The notes beneath the pieces were generated by a model, which saw nothing but the letters and a program-made list of their open reading frames with translations, was not told the origin of the DNA and ran no database searches. From Spirochaetaceae bacterium (GTDB taxonomy: Bacteria; Spirochaetota; Spirochaetia; Treponematales; Rectinemataceae), in assembly GCA_025355995.1 (NCBI GenBank), contig JANXYQ010000015.1, forward strand, positions 1 to 51,654: a stretch of DNA of 51,654 nucleotides. The letters run 5' to 3'. This document shows positions 43,070 through 50,445 of the stretch, piece after piece (positions within the stretch are counted from its first letter, which is position 1; each line of letters begins with the position of its first letter). Made by a program: the position numbers and the translations under genes.

Positions 43070-44425
43070 ATGCCGGTGATGAACGATACCATCGCGCGCC
43101 ATCCCGTCGACGGCGCCTACAAACTCGCCCTGCGATTTCCCGCCGGCGCCCTCAAGGGCTCGGGCGCCGCCCTCTCCGCCGCCATGTCGGAGGACGGATT
43201 CCTCGTCTCCGGGGGGGCATCCTCGCCCTGGCGCTTCGAGGCGATCGTCCGCGAGGGAGACGAGGCCCTTCTCCTCGGTCCCGACTTCGAAGGCCATAGC
43301 CTGGGCGAGAGCGCCGACCCGGGCGCGGGACTGCCGCGCCTCCTCGCCGTCGCCCGGGCGCTGTCGCTGCTGCGGGCCGGCGGCCTCCTCCCGCGGGATC
43401 TTCGGGCCTCCGGCATCCTCGTCTCCGAGGAGCGGGGCGAAGTCCTCGTGCTGCCGCCGGCCGCGGCCGCCAAGGCCCTGCCCCTTCCCTCGGGCCGCCC
43501 TTCGGGCCGCCCCTCCGGCGACGGCGCGAAGGCCGCCGAGGCGGAGGCCTCTTCCCTGCTCGCCCGAGCCGCCTATCGCATCGCGGTCGGCAAGGAGCCC
43601 CTCGACGGAGGCAAGATACCGATGGGCATCGCGGCGCCCCGGCTCCATCCGGGGCTGGCCTCCCTCGTCGACGCCGCCCTCTCCGACCCCGCGGGCGCGG
43701 GCCTCGAGGCCTGGGCCGCGGCGCTCGAGGCGGCGCGGGAGGCCGGCTGGACCCACGAGCTTCCCCCCGGTGCGGAGGCCGAGATCTCGCGGCGCAGGGC
43801 CTCCCTCGAGGCGGGGGAGCTGGCCGCGCGCAGGCGCGCCGACTTCTTCCGGAGGCGCGGCGGCGTCCTCCTGGCCGTGGCGGTCGCCGTAGCGGTCATC
43901 GCCCTGATCGGAACCGACATGATCCGAGCCCAGTTGGGCAAACCCGATTATTCCTGGCTCACGCCCCGCGAGCTCGTCCAAAGGTACTACCTGGCGGTCG
44001 ACGGCCTCGACCTGGATTCCCTCGAGGCCTGCGGCGACAAGAAGGCCATCAAGGACGATCAGAGCTACATCATCAACCTCGTGGTGATCACGAAGACGAG
44101 GACTGCCTACGAGGGCAAGAGCCCCGTCGTCCGCGCGGTGGATTGGCTGGCGGCGGGCAAGCCGGCCCTCAAGGCCGAGGATTTCCTGTATGGCTTAGCC
44201 GGCCTCTCGATATCGGGCGGCGAATCGGTCCCCGCGGGGGCGACGAGCGTCTCGATCGAGGCCCGCTACTCGTTCTGGTCCCTCGACAGGAAGGAGGACC
44301 CCTCGGGCGAGCCGAGCAAGTCCTACTCCGTGCCTCTGGAGAACAGGCGCGTCGACTCGCTGGCCCTCGAGCGCGGCAAGAAGGGCTGGAGGATCGTGGG
44401 CCTGGCGCGGAAGGTCCTGCCCTAG
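43070..44425 (+). CDS. Membrane-anchored pseudokinase-like protein
   Basis: A 451-residue protein without a recognised family. Residues about 1-245 have the order of a kinase fold: a stretch LLRAGGLLPRDLRASGILVSE that looks like HRDLKPxNIL, then EVLVLPPAAA where DFG would stand. The His of HRD and the metal-binding Asp are not preserved, so it would be inactive. A single membrane helix (about 265-285, GVLLAVAVAVAVIALIG) leads to a C-terminal domain of about 165 residues, which may be exported. The arrangement resembles membrane Ser/Thr kinases, but the likeness is weak. It overlaps the convergent DUF6062-like gene at their stops. Confidence 0.5.
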   Translation: MPVMNDTIARHPVDGAYKLALRFPAGALKGSGAALSAAMSEDGFLVSGGASSPWRFEAIVREGDEALLLGPDFEGHSLGESADPGAGLPRLLAVARALSLLRAGGLLPRDLRASGILVSEERGEVLVLPPAAAAKALPLPSGRPSGRPSGDGAKAAEAEASSLLARAAYRIAVGKEPLDGGKIPMGIAAPRLHPGLASLVDAALSDPAGAGLEAWAAALEAAREAGWTHELPPGAEAEISRRRASLEAGELAARRRADFFRRRGGVLLAVAVAVAVIALIGTDMIRAQLGKPDYSWLTPRELVQRYYLAVDGLDLDSLEACGDKKAIKDDQSYIINLVVITKTRTAYEGKSPVVRAVDWLAAGKPALKAEDFLYGLAGLSISGGESVPAGATSVSIEARYSFWSLDRKEDPSGEPSKSYSVPLENRRVDSLALERGKKGWRIVGLARKVLP

Positions 44426-45114
44426 GGCTTCGGTCCGCGTTCCTCGATTATCTGCCCGGTGAGCAAAGGCGCGAGCCTCTTGTAGGCCATCTCGTCCTCG
44501 AAGGAGAGGGCCGCGTGCCGCGCCTCGGTGGAGAGCTTCTGGCTGTCGATGTAGCGGACGAGGACCTCGAGGAGCCCGGCGCAGGTCCGGCGGTGCAGCT
44601 CCAGGAACCAGGGCGGCGGATCGCGCACGAGGCCCATCACCGCGGCGACGTGGGGCAGGCAGAGCCCGGACGAGGCCTCGAGCCCCGCGCGCAGCTCGGC
44701 CTCGCCCAGGAAGTCGGCGACCAGGCCGACATAGCGCGACTCGGCGTCCGCCTCCTGGTCGCAGGCGACGCACTTCCCTCCGTTGACCGGGGGCGGGGCG
44801 CCCTTGGCGAGGGAGCTCGTCGCTAGCTCGAGTATGTTCCTGTAGACGATCGCCGCCCCGAGGCCGTCGTTCGCGGCGCACAGGGCGTGGGCGTGGCGGG
44901 AGCATAGTCCGCGCTCGGCGTCGAAGCGGTGCCTCAGGGGGCGATCGTTCGCGCTCTCGTACATGAGGTTCTCGAGCCAGTCGTCGAGCGAGGACCGCGT
45001 CTGGTTGCAGACGGGGCAGCCGGCCTCGGCCATGCCCTTCACGAACTTGAAATAGGGCAGGTGCTTCTCGGGCTTGGGGCCACGCTTGGCCCGGCCCCGC
45101 GTTCGCTCGAACAT
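44422..45114 (-). CDS. DUF6062-like cysteine/histidine-rich protein
   Basis: A 230-residue soluble protein with four Cys/His motifs: CPVC (about 33-36), GLCSRHAHAL (about 70-79), CVAC (about 115-118) and GLCLPH (about 150-155). These could bind two zinc ions or a metal cluster. The first module (CPVCNQTRSSLDDWLENLMYES) resembles my memory of DUF6062 proteins, whose function is unknown. A two-fold repeat of the CxxC plus CxxH unit is evident. It is followed upstream (minus strand) by the DinB-family gene 21 bp away. Confidence 0.7.
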   Translation of the reverse strand: MFERTRGRAKRGPKPEKHLPYFKFVKGMAEAGCPVCNQTRSSLDDWLENLMYESANDRPLRHRFDAERGLCSRHAHALCAANDGLGAAIVYRNILELATSSLAKGAPPPVNGGKCVACDQEADAESRYVGLVADFLGEAELRAGLEASSGLCLPHVAAVMGLVRDPPPWFLELHRRTCAGLLEVLVRYIDSQKLSTEARHAALSFEDEMAYKRLAPLLTGQIIEERGPKP

Positions 45115-45135
45115 CGATGCTCCCTTCTATGCGGT

Positions 45136-45657
45136 TCAGATCCTGGGCAGGACGGCCGAGTAGTCGTTCTCGACGCCGAGAGAGTCCATCTGGACGGATA
45201 CCGAGCCGCGGTGGTGGCTGCCGTGGTTGAACCACTGCAGGAAGACCTTCCAGAGCTCGTGCGACTCATCGGCGCCTTTGTAGTTCTTGTACGAGACGGG
45301 CGCGGCGAGGGCCGCGTCGTCGAGCTCGGCGACGAAGTCGAGGACGTCGCGGTCGATCTCCCTCATGTCGGCGAAGAGCCGCGCCCCCGCCTCGGCGAAG
45401 GGCGCCTTGAGGGACTGGAGGTCGAATTCGGCGAAGCGGCATTTCGCTAGCGCCGCGCTCCGCGGGAAGGCCGCCTTGAGGCGCTTGACCCAGTTCACGT
45501 CCGAGCCGAAGAGGTGCTTTAGCTGGTCGTAGACGGTCGGGAAATAGGCGCCCGTGGGAGCGAGCAGCTTGTCCTCGCCGAGATTCTCGACTATCGCGAG
45601 GACGCTCTCGTCGACGTTTTTCTTATACAGAGCCAATGCGGCGATGATCTCTCGCAT
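45136..45657 (-). CDS. DinB-family four-helix protein
   Basis: A 173-residue protein of the DinB/YfiT-like fold. Three metal-binding histidines are visible: one in YDQLKHLFGSD and two in QWFNHGSHHRGSV. Many members are thiol- or bacillithiol/mycothiol-dependent transferases, others are damage-induced proteins of unknown activity. I chose ATG 45657, preceded by GGAGG; the open frame extends to 45711 without one. It is probably transcribed with the DUF6062-like gene. Confidence 0.85.
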   Translation of the reverse strand: MREIIAALALYKKNVDESVLAIVENLGEDKLLAPTGAYFPTVYDQLKHLFGSDVNWVKRLKAAFPRSAALAKCRFAEFDLQSLKAPFAEAGARLFADMREIDRDVLDFVAELDDAALAAPVSYKNYKGADESHELWKVFLQWFNHGSHHRGSVSVQMDSLGVENDYSAVLPRI

Positions 45658-45771
45658 ACGGGGCCTCCTTGGTCGGCTCGTCCAGTCTACTCGGGCGGGG
45701 GCCGCTGTCAATGACTTCGAGGCGGGATTCGCCGCTTGCCTTCGGCGGCCGGCCGCCGTATTTTACACGGG

Positions 45772-46047
45772 ATGAGAAAAGAGAAGCTCCGGCTCGCCGA
45801 CTCGCTGCGCCTCGCCGACTCGCTGCGCCTCGCCGTCGCCTTCGCCGCTGCGCTGCTCCTGCTGGCGGCCGCCTTCCTCGCGCTGGCCTCTCCCTCCGGG
45901 GGCGCCGGCATGGACGCCCTCCTCGCCGCGGCTTTCTTCCTCGTCTCGATCGAGCTTGTCGCCTCTTTCCCCGCGCCTGTCGCTCGCGTGCCCTCGCCCC
46001 CGCGGCTTCGCCCTCCCTCGGCCCGCGCCCCTCCCTCCTTCGCCTGA
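45772..46047 (+). CDS. Hypothetical small membrane protein upstream of secA2
   Basis: A 91-residue frame with a basic start, a repeated LRLADS unit, two hydrophobic helices (about 20-41 and 47-66) and a Pro/Arg/Ser-rich tail. It ends 34 bp before the secA2 start. No ribosome-binding site is visible, and the family is not recognised. In favour is its position and the two clean membrane helices; against is the lack of a start signal and the simple sequence. Confidence 0.4.
   Translation: MRKEKLRLADSLRLADSLRLAVAFAAALLLLAAAFLALASPSGGAGMDALLAAAFFLVSIELVASFPAPVARVPSPPRLRPPSARAPPSFA
45793..45828 (+). repeat. 18-bp tandem repeat in the small membrane gene
   Basis: Two exact copies of an 18-bp unit beginning CTCGCCGACTCG (45793-45810, 45811-45828), followed by a partial third copy. 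They encode repeated Leu-Ala-Asp-Ser-Leu-Arg near the N-terminus. Confidence 0.85.
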
Positions 46048-46081
46048 CCGGCGAACGCGCATCGCGCGAAGGAGGACCATC

Positions 46082-48316
46082 ATGTCATTTCGAAAATCGC
46101 TTCTGGATGCTTTCCGGCGCTCGCTCGGGCGCCTCTCAGGGACTCCGATAGAGTTCGAACTCTCTCCGTACGAGGCGATAGCCCGAGAGGCGAGGCGCCT
46201 GGGCGCGGCGGGCGGCGCGTCCATGGCCGCCTGCCTCGGCCAGGCCGCGGAGGCTTGCGGCAGGACGCTCGCCCTGGAGCCCTTCGACGCCCAGCTCGTC
46301 GCGGCCGCGGCGATATGCTCGGGCAAGGTCGCGCAGATGCAGACGGGCGAGGGCAAGACCCTCGCGGCGGCCATGGCCGCCTGCTACTGCGCGAGGCGGG
46401 ACGGCTGCGTCCATGTCGTCACCGCGAACGACTACCTCGCGCGCAGGGACGCCCGCTGGACGCGGCCTGTCTACGAGGCGCTCGGCCTCTCCGCGGCCTC
46501 CGTCGCGGGAGGCGATTCGGCCGACGAGCGCCGCGCCGCGTATCGCGCGGACGTCGTCTACCTGACCGCCAAGGAGCTCGGCTTCGACTATCTCCGCGAC
46601 GGCCTGGCCTATTCTCCCGACGAGCTGGTCCAGCGCGGCTTCGCGTCCGCTATCGTCGACGAGGCGGACTTCATCCTAATCGACGAGGCGAGGGTCCCCC
46701 TCGTCATCGCGGGTCCCGATGCCTCGCCCGGCGCGGCGGACGGCGCCGCAGGCGAGGCCGCGCGGGACGCGGTCGCCGCGGACCTCCTCGCGCGCGCCCT
46801 GCGCAGGGGCCTCGACTTCGAGGCGGACCCCGAGGGGCGGCGGGTCTCGCTCACGCTGGCCGGCCAAGCTAGGGTCGAGGACTACTTCGGCCGCGGGGGT
46901 ATCCATACAGCCGAGGGCGCGCCTTTCTTCGCGCGGGCCCACGCCGCCCTCCACGCCCATAATCTCCTGTCCCGCGACGTCGATTACCTGGTCAAGGACG
47001 GCCGCGTCCGCCTGGTAGACGCCTTCACGGGGAGGGTCGTGGAGAAGAGGCAGTGGCCCTGGGGCATCCATGCGGCGCTCGAGGCGAAGGAGGGCTTGGA
47101 GATTCGGGCCGAGGGCAGGATCTACGGCTCGATCGCGATCCAGCACCTCATCGGCCTCTACCCGAGGCTCGCCGCGATGACCGCCACCGCGGAGTCCGCG
47201 GCCGGGGAATTCGCGGCCGCCTACGGCATGGGGACGGTGGTCGTGCCCCCGACGCGGCCGTCCAGGCGGCGCGACGAGGCGGATGCGGTCTTCCCGGACC
47301 GCGCGTCGATGCTGCGGGCCATCGTCGCGGAGACGGTCCGCGAGCACGGCAGGGGAAGGTCCGTCCTCGTGGGCTGCTCTTCGGTGCTCGAGTCCGAGGA
47401 GCTCGCGGCCGACCTCGCGGGCGCGGGAGTCGACTGCGTCGTCCTCAACGCGAAGAATGACGAGGAGGAGGCGGCCCTGATCGCGGCGGCTGGGCGCCGG
47501 GGCGCGGTGACCGTGTCTACGAACATGGCGGGCAGGGGCGTCGACATCAGGCTGGGCGAGGGGCCCGAGGTCCTCGAGCTCGGAGGGCTCTGCGTGATCG
47601 GGGTCGGAAGGCGCGAATCCCGCAGGATCGACGACCAGCTCCGGGGGAGGGCGGGGAGGCAGGGCGATCCCGGGAGCTCGCGCTTCTTCCTGAGCCTCGA
47701 GGACCCCCTCTTCGAGAGCTACGGAGTGCGGGCCTTCCTGCCCGCGCGCTTCAGCGAGGCCGCCGCGGGCAGGGAGATCGCCCGGGCCCAGGCCATCCTC
47801 GAAGGCCGGAACTCGGACATCCGCCGCTCGCTGCGCAAGTACTCGCTCCTCGTCGAGTACGACCGGCGCTACGTTCGGCGCCTGCGCGACGAGGCCCTGC
47901 TCTCGCATCGGCTGCCCGAGGCGGTCGAGGCGGCGGCGGCGGCCGTCCCCGGCGGCGAGTCCGGCGCCGCCCGCGGGGCGATGGCCCTCTCCTTCATCTC
48001 GAGGCTCGACGCCGCCTGGGCCGATTACCTCGCCCTCGTCGAGGACGTGAAGGAGGGAATGAGGCTCTTCCGCTACGGTGGCAAGGATCCGGGGATGGAG
48101 TACGTCCGGATCGTCGGAGATGCCTTCGAGGCCGCGATGCGCGAACTCGTGGAGGTCGCCGTCGGGGATTGCCTGGCCATACTGGAGGGGAGGGGTAGCG
48201 GGGGCTTCGCCGGGGATCTTCCTCCGCGGCCCTCCTCCACCTGGACCTACTCCGCCGCGGAGGACGAGGTCTCGGGTTTCCGTGAGGGACTCGAGTCCCT
48301 GTTCCGCGCGCGCTAA
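46082..48316 (+). CDS. secA2: SecA2-type preprotein translocase ATPase
   Basis: A 744-residue SecA paralogue. It keeps Walker A QTGEGKT, VTANDYLARRDARW, FDYLRD, the DEAD-like VDEADFILIDEAR, NMAGRGVDIRLG and LRGRAGRQGDPGSSRFF. It differs from housekeeping SecA at MTATA (usually MTGTA), VDAFTGR (usually VDEFTGR) and IQHLIGLYPRL. It lacks the C-terminal zinc/SecB tail. The stretch AKNDEEEAALIAAAGRRGAV followed by VSTNMAGRG resembles actinobacterial SecA2. It would export a restricted set of proteins, which cannot be named. GAAGGAGG precedes the ATG by 6 bases. It follows a small membrane protein and precedes a two-component pair. Confidence 0.85.
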   Translation: MSFRKSLLDAFRRSLGRLSGTPIEFELSPYEAIAREARRLGAAGGASMAACLGQAAEACGRTLALEPFDAQLVAAAAICSGKVAQMQTGEGKTLAAAMAACYCARRDGCVHVVTANDYLARRDARWTRPVYEALGLSAASVAGGDSADERRAAYRADVVYLTAKELGFDYLRDGLAYSPDELVQRGFASAIVDEADFILIDEARVPLVIAGPDASPGAADGAAGEAARDAVAADLLARALRRGLDFEADPEGRRVSLTLAGQARVEDYFGRGGIHTAEGAPFFARAHAALHAHNLLSRDVDYLVKDGRVRLVDAFTGRVVEKRQWPWGIHAALEAKEGLEIRAEGRIYGSIAIQHLIGLYPRLAAMTATAESAAGEFAAAYGMGTVVVPPTRPSRRRDEADAVFPDRASMLRAIVAETVREHGRGRSVLVGCSSVLESEELAADLAGAGVDCVVLNAKNDEEEAALIAAAGRRGAVTVSTNMAGRGVDIRLGEGPEVLELGGLCVIGVGRRESRRIDDQLRGRAGRQGDPGSSRFFLSLEDPLFESYGVRAFLPARFSEAAAGREIARAQAILEGRNSDIRRSLRKYSLLVEYDRRYVRRLRDEALLSHRLPEAVEAAAAAVPGGESGAARGAMALSFISRLDAAWADYLALVEDVKEGMRLFRYGGKDPGMEYVRIVGDAFEAAMRELVEVAVGDCLAILEGRGSGGFAGDLPPRPSSTWTYSAAEDEVSGFREGLESLFRAR

Positions 48317-48345
48317 GGCGCGATCGATCTTTACGGGAGCGGCAT

Positions 48346-48381
48346 ATGGCGCTATCATGGCGACCGAGGGACCTTAACTGA
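48346..48381 (+). CDS. Possible short ORF coupled to the sensor kinase
   Basis: An 11-codon frame, MALSWRPRDLN, starts at ATG 48346 behind GGGAG and ends with TGA 48379-48381. This stop overlaps the CTG (48378) that is the likeliest start of the kinase. It could provide translational coupling. A six-codon frame from ATG 48357 (MATEGP) in the kinase's own frame ends at TAA 48375. The evidence is positional only. Confidence 0.3.
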   Translation: MALSWRPRDLN

Positions 48382-49634
48382 AAAACCTGTCTTTCGCAGA
48401 AAAGCCCCGCCTTATCAAGATCTTCCACCTATCGGTCCTCGCCCTGACCTTCGCCCTCGCCTTCGTCTTCTACCCCTTCGCTTCCAAAGGCCTAGTCACC
48501 TTGCCCTATTTCGGAGCGACTTATTTCGGTTGCGTCGGCGCCTCGGTCGGCTTGAGCGTCCTCGCCCTGTTCTTCAGGCCGAGCATGAGACTCTACGTCG
48601 TCCTTTTCCTGCGCTGCTACGTCCTCATCGTGATGGGCTACAGCATCGGGGCCTTCCTATCCTCGAAGCTGGTCCTAGGCCTGGGACTGATGGTCGAGAT
48701 CTGCGTCCTCGTGGACTTCCCTCTCAGCCTGGCTTTCTCGGCCCTCGCCCTCGCGACGCTCGGCGCCGCCCAGGCCCTGCCCGTGTTCTTCGGCCCGAGC
48801 GGCCTCGTGGACGCCCAGCCCCTGCCGAGCTTCGACGAGCTCTCGGTCCTCTGCCTCGTGCTCGCCTTCGGCGCCGTCGCCGCGGCCTGGGTCTGCCGCA
48901 TGGCCGCGCGCCAAAAGGAGTTAGGCGACATCGTGCGCATCCAGGAAGCCAACCTGGACTCGCTCGCGGAGCTCAACCTCAACCTGCAGGGCTATGCCCG
49001 CACCGTCGACGAGGAATCCTCCGAGCGCGAGCGCAACCGGATCAGCCGCGAGATCCACGATATCTCGGGCTACATCTTCACGAACCTGATCGCCCTCATG
49101 GACGCCGCGGGCAGCATGCGGCGCGACGACCAGGCCGGCCTGACGGATATCCTCATCACCGCGCGCAAGACCGCGCAGGAGGGCCTCCGCGAGACGCGCA
49201 TCGCCCTGCGCAAGCTCCGGGAGGAAAGGCCGGGCATAACGAACAGCCCCCTGGCCATCTTCAAGATCGTCTCGATCTTCCGCAAGATCACGGGGATCGA
49301 GGTGGAGCTGAACCTGGGGAACCTCCCGCACTTCCTCTCCCAGGAGCTCAACCTCGCCCTCTACAGGACGGTGCAGGAGGCCCTGACCAACGCCGTCCGC
49401 CACGGCAAGGCCACGCGCGTCCGTGTGAATTTCTGGGTCGAGGGCGGCGACCTGCAGCTCACCATCACGGACAACGGGAAGGGAGCCTTCGAGGTGGTCA
49501 AGGGCATCGGCCTCACCGGCATGGAGGAGCGGATCGGTGCCCTGGGCGGCGTCGTCCGTGTCGGCCGGGCCCCCGAGGGAGGCTTCGCCCTATCGGTGCA
49601 GGTACCCTTGAAGACCGCTCCGGACGCCGTGTAA
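48378..49634 (+). CDS. DesK/NarX-type membrane sensor histidine kinase, probable CTG start
   Basis: About 418 residues. Four to six membrane helices are followed by a HisKA_3 domain (ERERNRISREIHDISGYIFT, phospho-acceptor H227) and an HATPase domain (AVRHGKATRV as N-box, TDNGKGA, GIGLTGMEERI). The first ATG/GTG/TTG in frame is TTG 48501, but 41 codons upstream of it are open and encode a good membrane helix (HLSVLALTFALAFVFYPF). The only start-like codon before them is CTG 48378, 7 bases after GAGGGA and overlapping the stop of a short ORF. If TTG 48501 is the true start, the protein has 377 residues. It should phosphorylate the next gene's product. Confidence 0.88.
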   Translation: MKNLSFAEKPRLIKIFHLSVLALTFALAFVFYPFASKGLVTLPYFGATYFGCVGASVGLSVLALFFRPSMRLYVVLFLRCYVLIVMGYSIGAFLSSKLVLGLGLMVEICVLVDFPLSLAFSALALATLGAAQALPVFFGPSGLVDAQPLPSFDELSVLCLVLAFGAVAAAWVCRMAARQKELGDIVRIQEANLDSLAELNLNLQGYARTVDEESSERERNRISREIHDISGYIFTNLIALMDAAGSMRRDDQAGLTDILITARKTAQEGLRETRIALRKLREERPGITNSPLAIFKIVSIFRKITGIEVELNLGNLPHFLSQELNLALYRTVQEALTNAVRHGKATRVRVNFWVEGGDLQLTITDNGKGAFEVVKGIGLTGMEERIGALGGVVRVGRAPEGGFALSVQVPLKTAPDAV

Positions 49635-49639
49635 GCTCG

Positions 49640-50314
49640 ATGCCGATGGAAACCATACGCGTGCTCATCGCCGACGACCAGAGCCTTTTCCTCGAGAGCC
49701 TGTCCACCTTCCTCCAGAACTACGCCGAGGACATCGAGGTGGTGGGTCTCGCGAAGAACGGGCTCGAGGCGCTGGAGAAGGCCGCCGAGCTCCATCCGGA
49801 CATCGTCCTCATGGACGTCCACATGCCGGTCATGGACGGCGTGGAGGCGACCGGCCGGCTCCACGAGTCCCAGCCGGGTGTCAAGATTATCATCCTGTCT
49901 ACCTACGACGAGGACGAGTACGTGCGCAAGGCGCTGCGCCTCGGCGCGTCGGGTTACCTCCTCAAGGACATCTCCCCGACCGAGCTCATCGCCAGCATCA
50001 GGGCGCTCAAGAGCGGCGCCGTGCAGATATCGCCGCAGATCATCGCCAAGCTCATGCAAAGCCTCGCCGCCGAGGAGCCCTCGCCCGTGCGCGCGATCGC
50101 GGAGAAGCTGGAATGGTTCGAGAGCCTCACCCGCAGGGAGCGCGAGGTCTTTACCCTCATCGCCACGGGCTACGACAACGCGCAGATCGCCGGCCAGCTC
50201 CACATCGCCGAGCACACGGTCCGGAACCAGGTCAGCACGATCTATTCCAAGCTCGGCGTCCAGGACCGCTTCCAGATCATCCAGCTCGCCAACAAGATCC
50301 GTTACCACGAATAG
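49640..50314 (+). CDS. NarL/FixJ-family response regulator
   Basis: A 224-residue regulator. The receiver domain (about 5-125) has D12/D13, phospho-acceptor D59 in LMDVHMP, and LLKD with the conserved Lys. The LuxR-type helix-turn-helix (about 160-215) reads LTRREREVFTLIATGYDNAQ and HTVRNQVSTIYSKLGV. It partners the kinase encoded 5 bp upstream. ATG 49646 is a close alternative start. It is followed after 131 bp by a sugar-binding protein gene on the same strand, which it may regulate. Confidence 0.94.
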   Translation: MPMETIRVLIADDQSLFLESLSTFLQNYAEDIEVVGLAKNGLEALEKAAELHPDIVLMDVHMPVMDGVEATGRLHESQPGVKIIILSTYDEDEYVRKALRLGASGYLLKDISPTELIASIRALKSGAVQISPQIIAKLMQSLAAEEPSPVRAIAEKLEWFESLTRREREVFTLIATGYDNAQIAGQLHIAEHTVRNQVSTIYSKLGVQDRFQIIQLANKIRYHE

Positions 50315-50375
50315 CAATCCGGGACAATTGTACCGCCCGAATCCCGGCAAACCGTGATTCTTGTCTCTTGCGGCC

Positions 50376-50403
50376 TTGCCAAATGGGGATAAAACTATAT
50401 CTA
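50376..50403 (+). promoter_or_regulatory. Putative promoter of the sugar-binding protein gene
   Basis: TTGCCA (50376-50381), a 16-bp spacer and TATCTA (50398-50403). A start near 50410 would leave a 36-nt leader with AAGGAGG. An imperfect hairpin CCGGGA/TCCCGG just after the response-regulator stop, without a T-run, is the only other structure in this gap. Confidence 0.5.
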
Positions 50404-50445
50404 GCCCGAATGGCGGCGACCCCAACTCTCTCAAGGAGGCCTCTT

